Below are positions 16,986-26,500 of a stretch of 64,000 nucleotides of DNA, piece after piece (the first letter of the stretch is position 1; the number at the start of each line of letters is the position of its first letter). Origin of the DNA: Gammaproteobacteria bacterium 42_54_T18 (GTDB lineage: Bacteria > Pseudomonadota > Gammaproteobacteria > Pseudomonadales > Ketobacteraceae); the NCBI GenBank assembly GCA_002163245.1, contig MAAL01000078.1:124001-188000 (forward strand), read 5' to 3'. Below the pieces are notes generated by a model. It searched no databases. It worked only from the letters and a program-made list of their open reading frames with translations, and was not told the origin of the DNA. A program made the translations under genes and the position numbers.

Positions 16986-17777
16986 TTAGATCTTCCTTTT
17001 TAAAGGCATCATGTTAAGGGATACTAATATGTCCTGAGCTTTATTCATCTTCGACACATTATTAAAAGGCCCCACACTGACTTGATACCACTCTACCCCA
17101 TTTGTGGAGATTGAAACATGAGAACGGGCCTTTAGACCATACTTAGATAACTTTTTAACTAAACGGTTAGCATCCTGTTCGCCTCGAAACGACGCTGCTT
17201 GTAGCTTATATTTTGCTTTTTTACGCGTTGCTAGTTCACGACTTACGTATGTCCCATTTTGCGTTTGAACCGCCCACTGACTGTTTCGTAGATTATCGTA
17301 GAAGCCATATTCAACGGTGTCCCCTACATTTTCTGCAACTACCTTGCTTACCTTGACATCCACAGTTTTAACTTCAACTGTCTTAACCGCAACACCTTTG
17401 CCTGCATCTTTAACATCTCCAATCAAATAAGCCTCTTCCATTTCTTGTTGAAATTCGACTATTTCCTCTTGATCGGGAATAACATCTGAAGCTTTGTGAG
17501 AAGTGGGCTTAAGAAAAAAACCAATAATTAAGCAGAGCAATACAACCAAAATCCACCGGAGTTGGAAAGGACTATTCACAGGAAAGCTGCTCGCATTAGG
17601 CTCGCTCTCGCTGTGCGTTGAATTTTTATATGCAGCACCTAGTGGTTCAACGTATCTAGGTACTGTTGCAAAATCGTGAGTCATTCTGTTTTCAATTGAA
17701 GTTAACATCATCCATGGGATCAGTAAGTATACTATTAGCATAGCGTAAAATGGATTTTTTTCTTTTTTTTTATCCAT
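16986..17777 (-). CDS. SPOR-domain membrane protein
   Basis: 263 residues. A first hydrophobic segment lies at residues 10-27 (FYAMLIVYLLIPWMML) and a second at about 70-90 (WILVVLLCLIIGFF). The C-terminal about 75 residues (YKLQAASFRGEQDANRLVKK, then LSKYGLKARSHV, then EWYQVSVGPFNNVSKMNKAQ) are a SPOR domain, which binds denuded septal peptidoglycan. This resembles FtsN/DedD-type architecture but with two membrane segments, so it is not a clear orthologue of either. It probably localises to the division site. It is encoded 147 bases upstream of the lipoprotein gene, with a separate promoter. Confidence 0.85.
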   Translation of the reverse strand: MDKKKEKNPFYAMLIVYLLIPWMMLTSIENRMTHDFATVPRYVEPLGAAYKNSTHSESEPNASSFPVNSPFQLRWILVVLLCLIIGFFLKPTSHKASDVIPDQEEIVEFQQEMEEAYLIGDVKDAGKGVAVKTVEVKTVDVKVSKVVAENVGDTVEYGFYDNLRNSQWAVQTQNGTYVSRELATRKKAKYKLQAASFRGEQDANRLVKKLSKYGLKARSHVSISTNGVEWYQVSVGPFNNVSKMNKAQDILVSLNMMPLKRKI

Positions 17778-17907
17778 TTAGGCTTTAATTTAAACAAATC
17801 ACATGAATATTCGCTGCTATCTTTGAACTAATCTAAAGACAAGCCATGGTCGCACCGTTACACTAACGTTTTTCATGCGTAACCTAACACTAATTTTGGA
17901 AATTTAA

Positions 17908-18465
17908 ATGAAACTCGCTTTATCAACACTTACACTAATATCCCTTTTCCTATTTCCCTCGGTCTCACTTTCTAACCAGGTCAACCTGGATATTAGCGAT
18001 GAAACAATACATGTTGCTTTTGCGACCAAGCCGTCGAAAAAAAGTTTAAACATTAGTGCATCATTCCTGCACCACGAAGATGACGGAGAGGTCTACTCCA
18101 TCGGAGCGTTTGTACAAAGCCCGATCAACAATCGCCAAGACCTCCATGGCGCCCTGGGTGGGCGCTTTTATTATCTTGATGCTGATGGCCCTGACGGCTA
18201 CGGCATTGGCCTTGGCGGAGAAGTAGGCTATAAAATTCCTTCCGTAAAAGGCTTAAGTATCCATGGTGAAGCTTATTATGCTCCCAAGGTAACAATGTTC
18301 GCTGACATTGAACGGTTTGTCGATGTTTCCGTTCGTATCAAATACCGTATTCTTGAACAAGGCTCAGTCTATCTTGGCTATCGCTCTCAAAAAGTTCATG
18401 TTGAACATAGTAGCAGCGAGAATATAGATGAAGGCGCACACGTAGGTATTTCATTACAGTTTTGA
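17908..18465 (+). CDS. YfaZ-family outer-membrane protein
   Basis: 185 residues with a signal peptide (MKLALSTLTLISLFLFPSVSLS). The mature part alternates polar and hydrophobic residues and ends in HVGISLQF with a terminal Phe, as outer-membrane barrels do. The segments GALGGRFYYLDADGPDGYG and GGEVGYKIPSVKGLSIHGEA fit the YfaZ family. E. coli YfaZ is a predicted porin of unknown substrate. The gene stands alone and is followed by a strong hairpin at 18471-18512. Confidence 0.85.
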   Translation: MKLALSTLTLISLFLFPSVSLSNQVNLDISDETIHVAFATKPSKKSLNISASFLHHEDDGEVYSIGAFVQSPINNRQDLHGALGGRFYYLDADGPDGYGIGLGGEVGYKIPSVKGLSIHGEAYYAPKVTMFADIERFVDVSVRIKYRILEQGSVYLGYRSQKVHVEHSSSENIDEGAHVGISLQF

Positions 18466-18470
18466 TTTAG

Positions 18471-18512
18471 GTTTGGCGTTAATGATCAATAGTATGGACT
18501 ATTAACGCCAAC
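18471..18512. repeat. Imperfect inverted repeat after the yfaZ-like gene
   Basis: TTGGCGTT pairs with AACGCCAA as an outer stem, enclosing an inner AATAGT/ACTATT hairpin with loop ATGG. No T-run follows, so it is not a classic intrinsic terminator; it may stabilise the 3' end of the yfaZ-like mRNA or act with Rho. Confidence 0.55.
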
Positions 18513-18600
18513 CGGCAGGATAATGGAACCCCAAGGTCACTTAGAAATAAACCGAGCCCAGTTGGAACGCAGATCATACGTTGGACTTATAATAATAAAA

Positions 18601-21078
18601 ATGAACCTACACAAAAAGTATTTTCAATTACCGATTTTTATTCTTGTAACGCTATTAGTCGTCGCGCACTCACAGAATACTTTCGCGGCCGACACTAAAC
18701 TGGAGCTACACGATTATTTTAGCTCTAAGGACCTAACAAATAACATTGAGTATTTAGAAGATCCCAAGGCAAATTTTGATATAACACATTTGCTTTCGAC
18801 GCCTTCAATATATTCCTTCACAAAAAGCCATAAAAACAGTCTCAATTTAGGATATACATCATCGGCCTATTGGCTTAAGTGGTCTATGGCATATAAATCT
18901 CCTGACAAGGAAGATTGGTTCCTCAGCATTGCAGACCCATTGCTCGACCATGCTGACCTTTATATCGTAAAATCCGACGGGTCAATAATAGTAAAACGTA
19001 GCGGGCAATTGATAAAGCAATCAGCTCGCGAAATTCCTGCCCGCTCTCCTTCCTTCAGAATTGAAGGCACTCCAGGTACAACTGATACATTATATTTACG
19101 AGTTGCCTCAGACGACCCTCTTCAGCTACAACTTTCATTGTATTCTTCCACAGCAATGATTAAAGATACATTTAATAGCACAGCTCTAATTGGTGCTTAT
19201 TACGGCATCATGCTTGTGATGCTACTTTACAATCTATTTCTATACGCAACACTTCGAGAGCGGTCATACCTCTTTTATTGTTCCTATTTAGTATGCTTGA
19301 TTCCTGCCCAGATGAGTTTTGACGGGCTTTCCTACCAGCTGTTATGGCCTGACTCCCCTTGGTGGGCAAATCGTGCAGCTGTACTCCTAAGCGGAGCGGT
19401 AGCATTGGCCGGAACACAGTTTGCGCGTGTTTTTCTCAAAACAAGTATACATACACCAATTCTTGACCGCTTCCTTATTATACTTCTTATAGCAGCAGCA
19501 CTTGTGATCCCTTGCTCTCTCACATATCCCTACCCCGTCGCTGCAACAGCAGGTGTTGGTATCGCCGTTATGTTTGCTATATCAATGTTAACAACTGCAA
19601 TTATTGGATACTTGCAAAACGTTCCAAATGCTAAATTCTTCCTCGTTGCATGGCTAACATTTACCGCTGGCTTACTTATCAGAGCCCTTACTACAACGGG
19701 TCAACTAGAGATAAACCCTTTCACACTGTATGCAGCACAGTTTGGAACCGCGCTTGAAACAGTTCTCCTATCTTTTGCTTTAGCCGACCGCATCAATTGC
19801 ATACAGCGAGAAAAAAGAGAAGCTCAACAGTTAGCAGCGAGTGCTTTAGAACAATCAAACATTGATCTTAAGGAAACCAACAAAGTTAAAGATGAATTTC
19901 TTGCCACCATTAGCCACGAACTTAGAACACCAATGAACGGCATTCAAGGTATGCTTGATCTAATAAAATCAACACCGCTTAGTACAAAGCAACAGGAATA
20001 CGTCAAATACGCAAACATCTCAACTCATGAAATGCTCAGCCATATAAATGTTCTATTGTGCTTTTCAGAAGCTCAATCTCGAAGGCTAAGCATCAAAAAC
20101 GCTCCATTTCAACTTATGCCTCTACTTGATGAATTGGCAGATACTTATGAACGACTTTGCTCTCAGAAATTCTTAGAATTTCACTTTACGAAAGGGGAAT
20201 ACCTACCCAATGCCGTGTACGGAGATCCCACCCAATTAACAGCTATTTTAAGTAATCTTTTAGACAATGCCACCAAATTCACAGAAGCTGGATGTGTAGA
20301 ATTCAATGTGTCTGCCGAAAGCCACAATACCTCTAGCAAGGGTTTGGCATTAAGATTTTCGATTATAGATACAGGCATAGGGCTTACTCCTATTGCCCAA
20401 GAAAAATTATTTAAACCCTTTACTCAAGCAGATAGCACTCACTCCCGTAGACATGGAGGTCTTGGAATCGGGCTCGCATTATCTTCTGAATTAGCCGGCT
20501 TAATGGATGGCCACATTGGCTACTCTCAAAACCACCCCAAAGGTAGCAACTTCACCTTGGCTCTGACACTTAACCAGGCCGAAGAAACCTTATTTCAACA
20601 CCCAGTAATTCGAAACAATAAAAGCCATACAAAACAATCAACCTCCTCTCTAAGTCATAGTAAAACTACAATCCTTATCGTAGAAGACAATAAAGTTAAT
20701 CAAACGTTGCTCAAAGCTATACTTACCAAAAAGGGTTACGCAACTCTCACTGCTTTTAATGGTGAAGAAGCGCTTCGAATTCTAACGAGCAACACCATCG
20801 ACCTAATCCTTATGGACTGCCAAATGCCAGTTCTTGATGGTTTCGAAACTACTAGAATTATACGTGAGCGTCACGCAACATATGGCTACCCCCCGATTAT
20901 TGCGGTCACTGCAAACGCACTTTCAGTAGACAGGGATCGATGTATAAACGCAGGTATGAACGATTACCTCACAAAACCTATAGATCGCTATAAATTATAC
21001 AAAACGATAGATGACTGGTTGAGCAAAAAGAGTACAACCGGGATAATACCCACAAAAAAAGCGCAAATTATTAACTAG
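18601..21078 (+). CDS. Hybrid histidine kinase with 7TMR-DISM sensor and receiver domain
   Basis: 825 residues from the ATG at 18601, which begins a signal peptide (MNLHKKYFQLPIFILVTLLVVAHS). Order of domains: periplasmic DISMED2-type beta domain (about 30-185), seven membrane helices of the 7TMR-DISM type (about 195-395), coiled coil, HisKA with His439 in SHELRTPMNG, HATPase with LDNATKFT and GLGIGLALS, and a receiver domain with phosphoacceptor Asp739 in LILMDCQMPVLDG. The ligand is unknown; DISM sensors are thought to bind carbohydrates or other small molecules. The frame is open to an ATG at 18523, but the signal peptide supports the later start. An HD-GYP gene follows after 8 bases. Confidence 0.93.
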   Translation: MNLHKKYFQLPIFILVTLLVVAHSQNTFAADTKLELHDYFSSKDLTNNIEYLEDPKANFDITHLLSTPSIYSFTKSHKNSLNLGYTSSAYWLKWSMAYKSPDKEDWFLSIADPLLDHADLYIVKSDGSIIVKRSGQLIKQSAREIPARSPSFRIEGTPGTTDTLYLRVASDDPLQLQLSLYSSTAMIKDTFNSTALIGAYYGIMLVMLLYNLFLYATLRERSYLFYCSYLVCLIPAQMSFDGLSYQLLWPDSPWWANRAAVLLSGAVALAGTQFARVFLKTSIHTPILDRFLIILLIAAALVIPCSLTYPYPVAATAGVGIAVMFAISMLTTAIIGYLQNVPNAKFFLVAWLTFTAGLLIRALTTTGQLEINPFTLYAAQFGTALETVLLSFALADRINCIQREKREAQQLAASALEQSNIDLKETNKVKDEFLATISHELRTPMNGIQGMLDLIKSTPLSTKQQEYVKYANISTHEMLSHINVLLCFSEAQSRRLSIKNAPFQLMPLLDELADTYERLCSQKFLEFHFTKGEYLPNAVYGDPTQLTAILSNLLDNATKFTEAGCVEFNVSAESHNTSSKGLALRFSIIDTGIGLTPIAQEKLFKPFTQADSTHSRRHGGLGIGLALSSELAGLMDGHIGYSQNHPKGSNFTLALTLNQAEETLFQHPVIRNNKSHTKQSTSSLSHSKTTILIVEDNKVNQTLLKAILTKKGYATLTAFNGEEALRILTSNTIDLILMDCQMPVLDGFETTRIIRERHATYGYPPIIAVTANALSVDRDRCINAGMNDYLTKPIDRYKLYKTIDDWLSKKSTTGIIPTKKAQIIN

Positions 21079-21086
21079 CGATCAAC

Positions 21087-22439
21087 ATGGATAAATACGA
21101 CCCACTCCAAAGTGATTCTTACACTGAACATCTAGTGGAGGTCAACAAAACCAAGCAAGTTATTGCTACAGAAGATATCTTTAACAATAGCGGTGCTATT
21201 ATTGTCCCCAAAGGAGCCCCAATAACTAGCGCAGTTGCACAACAAATTTTACGCTTTAAGTTAATCAAACCCTTACACGACACTATCGAAATTGAGGACG
21301 AGCTTTCTGGCGACACTCTCTATCAATACTTTCAACAACTCCTCGAATCTCAATCTAGCTTTCAAAAAATAAATGCCGCCTTCATGATTGATCCAATTAT
21401 AAGAGCGAAATGCCACTTTATAAACACGTTACCTCTGCTTCGACAAAAACTAACTGTAATGTCCATTCAGAACCCTACTCTACTCAACCAGACTATCGCG
21501 ACAACGTGGCTTTCTGTATTAGTGGCTCATAAAATAGGGCTTGATGAGCAAGGTATTCGCTCGACTTTTGTGGCGGCACTAGCTCATGATATAGGCATGT
21601 TACATATTGACCCCAATATCATATCAAAAACAACCAAGCTCTCCGACAAGGAGTGGCGACAAATACAAGCGCACTCCGTAATAGCTTTTGAGATCCTAAA
21701 AAACACCCCAAATATCCCAAAAGACGTAACACTAGCAGTGCTAGAGCACCACGAGGAATGCGATGGTACAGGTTACCCTAGAGGGTTATTCTCCTCGTCC
21801 TTAAGTATTGCGGGGCAGATCATAGGCTTGGCCGATAATGTTATTGCAATTTACACAAAACGGCTAGAACCAACCAAGCGCTCCTTACGAGATTTAATGC
21901 CAATACTGCAAATGTGTAGCAACAGCCACTTTTATGAAACCTACGAGGCATTAATCACTGTCCTACGTAAAGTGGATTTATTTGAAGAGGGCATTATCTC
22001 TGCAGAAGAAATGCCTATATTCATTGAGGACATTCTACATAAAAATAAACAACTCAACAGCTACGTAGACATTTATGAAAAGTTAATGTCCTCTATCCCT
22101 GCAAACAGTCAAGACAACGTCTGCGATAGAGCACAAGCATCATACTCATTCATATCTGATACTATCAGAGGTTCCGGCATACTCAACGAAGGCTATATAC
22201 GCTGGTTAGAGCAGGTTCGATCTGAAAGGCTAGAATTCGCATACCGTGAAATGGAAGATGTTTTTTTAATGATGGAAGAAACGGAGTTTCAATTGCAAAA
22301 ACTCAAACGATTAATCAGTGATTACCTTATATCTGAATCCTGCCCAACTGCTGAGAAAGAGCTAATAGAAACTCATTTCATAACGCTAAAGTCCATAAAG
22401 GGCCACGAAAAACCATCGTCAACAGATTACTCGTTATAA
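21087..22439 (+). CDS. HD-GYP domain cyclic-di-GMP phosphodiesterase-like protein
   Basis: 450 residues, no membrane segment. The HD-GYP core is visible: AHDIGMLHIDP (His167, Asp168), then AHSVIAFEIL, then LEHHEECDGTGYPRGL. The GYP motif reads GYP, so the core looks catalytic. An N-terminal region (about 1-100) with DIFNNSGAIIVPKGAPIT resembles the DUF3391-type or PilZ-like leader common before HD-GYP domains. The C-terminal about 130 residues are helical and unassigned. The gene begins 8 bases after the hybrid kinase, so the two form a signalling pair even though this protein has no receiver domain of its own; the kinase carries one internally. Confidence 0.92.
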   Translation: MDKYDPLQSDSYTEHLVEVNKTKQVIATEDIFNNSGAIIVPKGAPITSAVAQQILRFKLIKPLHDTIEIEDELSGDTLYQYFQQLLESQSSFQKINAAFMIDPIIRAKCHFINTLPLLRQKLTVMSIQNPTLLNQTIATTWLSVLVAHKIGLDEQGIRSTFVAALAHDIGMLHIDPNIISKTTKLSDKEWRQIQAHSVIAFEILKNTPNIPKDVTLAVLEHHEECDGTGYPRGLFSSSLSIAGQIIGLADNVIAIYTKRLEPTKRSLRDLMPILQMCSNSHFYETYEALITVLRKVDLFEEGIISAEEMPIFIEDILHKNKQLNSYVDIYEKLMSSIPANSQDNVCDRAQASYSFISDTIRGSGILNEGYIRWLEQVRSERLEFAYREMEDVFLMMEETEFQLQKLKRLISDYLISESCPTAEKELIETHFITLKSIKGHEKPSSTDYSL

Positions 22440-22467
22440 GACGGTGTGATTTTTCATCATTAGTGAC

Positions 22468-23487
22468 TTATAGTGCATTTTCCTTTAGTTTCCACTGTTG
22501 AACCCTCACCTCTTCTTTTACAACATCAATTGCATCCAGCAAAATCAACCGACCTGTTTCATTTAACACATCCGAGGGCTCCATCAGGCGGTCTAACACC
22601 ATGTCAAATAGTTCTTTAATAAGGTTGTCAGTATCCCTATGGCCAATATCACCAACCAAAGTATCCACTACATTAAAAACAATATCGCTCACTGTGTTTT
22701 CTATAACGTCTGTAAGTGGCATACCCACAACCGGTAATTTACTAAGAGCTGACACTTTTGGGTCAGCCTCAAGGACTTCAGATATAATTCCATCTATATA
22801 GCAATGTAGATCTTCTTTTCTTGGCTCATAAACACTGCCTGTTATGATGTTAACCCTACCTGTAAGCCATTCAATTACCACTTGCCTATGTGGCAACAAC
22901 ACTTCAGAAACGATTCGCCCCACCACTGGGCTACCCGTTTTAATTTCATCCTGAACCCCATCAAGAACGTTAACAACAACACGATCGGATATTTCTTCCA
23001 CAATAATATCTACGTATTTTTTTATAATTCTAAAAGGGTAACTTTTAGATAGATCGATAATCTCATACTTTTGAAGGCGATACAGAATGGATATAACGCG
23101 CAACAATCGAAGCCATCGAAAAGAACCTACAGGAATGCAACCTAAAACATCGTACCAATGAACAAAGGGGTAAAAAAACCAACGATGGTAGGTTTTTTGA
23201 TAAATAGCAATTACCCACCGTACGGTTAATTCAGAAAGAAATATGCTTACGAATATCAGGTCATATGCTACGAAATTTGGATGGATTTTGGTTTTGTAAA
23301 ATTCAGTAAATCTCGGCGACAACCATTGCAGCCCTGATTGAAACAGCTGACTAGTAAAAAAGGTGTCAAATATTAGCCATGTAAGATTAATAAAAACCAG
23401 GCCAAGCATCAAAAAGTCCAAGGCAAAGACAATACCTTGGCGACTTTTTTTAATATTCGTTAAATTATAAGAAATAGTTTCCAACAA
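22468..23487 (-). CDS. Membrane protein with voltage-sensor-like N-terminal helices
   Basis: 339 residues. Residues 20-150 carry about four membrane helices; the fourth has regularly spaced arginines (FRWLRLLRVISILYRLQKY), like the S4 helix of ion-channel voltage sensors. No pore helix or selectivity filter follows. The C-terminal half is soluble, helical and contains repeated V/I-D-x-V motifs (VVNVLDGVQDEI, DIVFNVVDTLVGDIG, LLDAIDVVKEEV). I do not recognise a characterised family; it could be an ion-transporter-related regulator. It is convergent with the HD-GYP gene. Confidence 0.65.
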   Translation of the reverse strand: MLETISYNLTNIKKSRQGIVFALDFLMLGLVFINLTWLIFDTFFTSQLFQSGLQWLSPRFTEFYKTKIHPNFVAYDLIFVSIFLSELTVRWVIAIYQKTYHRWFFYPFVHWYDVLGCIPVGSFRWLRLLRVISILYRLQKYEIIDLSKSYPFRIIKKYVDIIVEEISDRVVVNVLDGVQDEIKTGSPVVGRIVSEVLLPHRQVVIEWLTGRVNIITGSVYEPRKEDLHCYIDGIISEVLEADPKVSALSKLPVVGMPLTDVIENTVSDIVFNVVDTLVGDIGHRDTDNLIKELFDMVLDRLMEPSDVLNETGRLILLDAIDVVKEEVRVQQWKLKENAL

Positions 23488-23586
23488 TTTCGCCTCATAA
23501 GGAAAATAACGAGGCCATGATACCTAGCTTTCTTGGATTTGAAAACCTCAACCTATTACATGGCAACTCATTGCCCTCCAGCTGCC

Positions 23587-26500
23587 CTAAGGTTGTATCA
23601 ACTCTTCGATAAAGCAGGGCTTTCCTAAATGGAACCCTTGTACATAATCCACGCCAATATCTGCAACCGTATCGAGAACATCCTGATCAGTAACATACTC
23701 AGCAACGATAAGCTTTTCTAAAAAATGCCCCATATCGGTTATAGATTTAACCATTGCATAATCGATATCATCGTTGGCGATATTCTTAACGAACGCACCG
23801 TCTATTTTAATAAAATCAACCGGCAACATTTTTAGGTAAGCGTACGAGGACTGGCCGGCGCCAAAGTCATCAAGAGAAAATCTACACCCAATTTCTTTCA
23901 TCTCCGAAATAAAATCTGCAGCATCATCCAAATTTGCTACTGCAGTCGTTTCCGTAACTTCAAACACTAATTTATTTCTAGGGACATCGTACTCTACAAG
24001 CTTTTCAAATATAAAATCCAAAAAGCTATCGTCATTCAACGAATGGCCTGACAAATTAATAGCAAACCCACCGATACTCTCTATAAAATCTGCATGATCA
24101 CTCATCCAGCTCAAAACTCTAGTAATGATCCAGCGATCCACCGCTGCCATCCGGCTATATTCCTCTGCTGCCTTGATAAAATCAGCTGGTGGTAAATGCT
24201 CTCCAGATGCATCAATCACGGTAAGTAACACTTCGTAATGCGCCTTTCTCATACCATCACAGTCATCTAACGGCGATATTTTTTGACAACGCAATTTTAA
24301 CTGATCATTATCCAATGCATGATTAATCCTTGCAACCCAAGACATCACGCTATCACGCTCTTCAAGCTGCTGATCTCCAGAATGATAAACTTGAACTTCT
24401 GAGTACCCCTTGTCTTTTGCTATCGAACAAGCAGACTCCACACCCCTTAGCAATTCTAATACATGGTCAGTCGTATGATCAAAAACAACCATTGCACACG
24501 AGACCGACAGAGTATAACTCTGCTCTGCCCATGCGAACCGAATACCGTCAACAGTACTCTTGATTTTATTAGCACATTGAAAGCCTTCGTTTTCATCAGC
24601 GACAGGGCTTAATATTGCAAATTCATTTCCACCCAACCTCCCAACAATATCATTGCTCCCGCTTGCCTCAAGTAGTTCTCGAGAGACCATACGCAACAAA
24701 CTATCTCCACCTTCGTAACCACAGGTATTGTTAATAACCTTAAACTGCTTAAGATCGATATAACATAACATGTACGAGCGTTTGTTTTTCTTTGCCCTAG
24801 CAACACTTCGCGCAAGGCATCGCTCAAACTCTTTTCGAGTAGCTAACGCAGTCAGTTGATCATGAGCTGTTTCAAACGATAGCTGCTCATATATTTTTTG
24901 CACCAGCGAATCAAGCCCTTGCTCAACGGCTGGAAGACGTTCATCACTTAATATTCGAATTTCTCTTTCTTTTAGCGACATAGCAACATTTTCTAACGCC
25001 AAATCTGCACTTTTAACGCCGTGATGATTCACAAATACAAACCGTGTTGCATCATCACTTAACCACGCTAATTGGCATAATCTAGGCGATTCAGAAAGAG
25101 CATCGAGCTCTACCCATTGCCCCTGCTTTAGTTTTTTGCTTCGTTTGATCCATCGTACTAACTGCTTCCTGGTACCGTCTGCGCCAAGCTTAATCATACG
25201 ATCAACAGCTGACGTGTCGGCAGCCGTTCGGACAGCCTTATATTCAACAAACCCAGAAGGGTCAATATCCTTGGATTGAAGTAGCTCTTTTAGCTCTCCC
25301 AATATCTTTTGTTGGTCATATTTACCCGTAGGAATCTTGGACACACCTTTATCTATGAGTTTATAAAGTTCGTCTGGGGTAAATGACAGCTTTGACTCAT
25401 CAAAGCAGTCCTTCCCTATACGTAGCAACAACTGTTCAATTACGGTCACAGATGTCACCCAGGCTTTACTTTGGGCTCCTTCACGAATATAACAAAGTCG
25501 CATCAGCTCTTTCCAGCCGGCATCCAAAAGATTAATGAACGCTAAAGGAATCATTTTATCAACCAACCTTTTCTCGATGGTAACCTCAACCGCACGCGTT
25601 GCATTTTGCATACGCTGCTGTCCATCGAGTGCCTCCGTAACTCGGGCAACATTACGTTTTGCTATAGACTTTTCTTTTTCCACTAACGGCGTCAATTCCG
25701 TTAGCGCCTTCTCAAACGCCTCGTCCCCTTCACGATAGTTTGCTAGAATCGCATCAACGACATTATCAATTTTGTCTTTGTTTTTTGTTACGTTCAGGCT
25801 TTCTTTATCAGACAGCATTGCAATGGAGTTCACTACTTGCCGTGCTGGATGGTATTGCTGGCTCAATACCTCTGGGTCTTGCATCATCACTTTTAACAGA
25901 GGCACTTCAAGCTTACGAAACTGAGGCTGTAGTTCATCGTACATCTGGCGGTTAGTAAGAATTGACTGGAAAAGAGAATCTATCATATCGATCTTTTCTC
26001 TATCTTCATTTCCAATGTGCGCAGCCTCATTCCCACTAGACTCCATCTGTTGTTCAATATGCTGGATTAACGCACCTTCACCATTATATTCCTCGCCTCC
26101 TTGGGATAACTGACTCTGAACTAAATCAACCACTTTAAGTAATTCTTGTGGTTCAATGGGTTGACTAGAAGGTTCCGCATTACCTGGTGTAGATACTTGT
26201 GGGGACTCACCCACATTCTTCGATACGCCATCCCTAACACTTGTTGGACTTTGTTGTATATTCGACTGTAAACGCCTTAAATTGATCGCTGTTGAATATG
26301 CATTTTTTGCGGCACGCATACTTTCTTGAAAGTTTGAATATGCCCCACTTTGATCTTGTTTCACGCTTGAGCTGACACCCGAAGGTGCTCCTCCCCCACT
26401 CATACCAGCGCCACTACTCTGTACTGTCGATGTCTGTCCAGTCTCTTGAGCCGTGTTGCTACCTTCAACCGGTACGGCAGGGCTTTTTACGGCTTGACTT

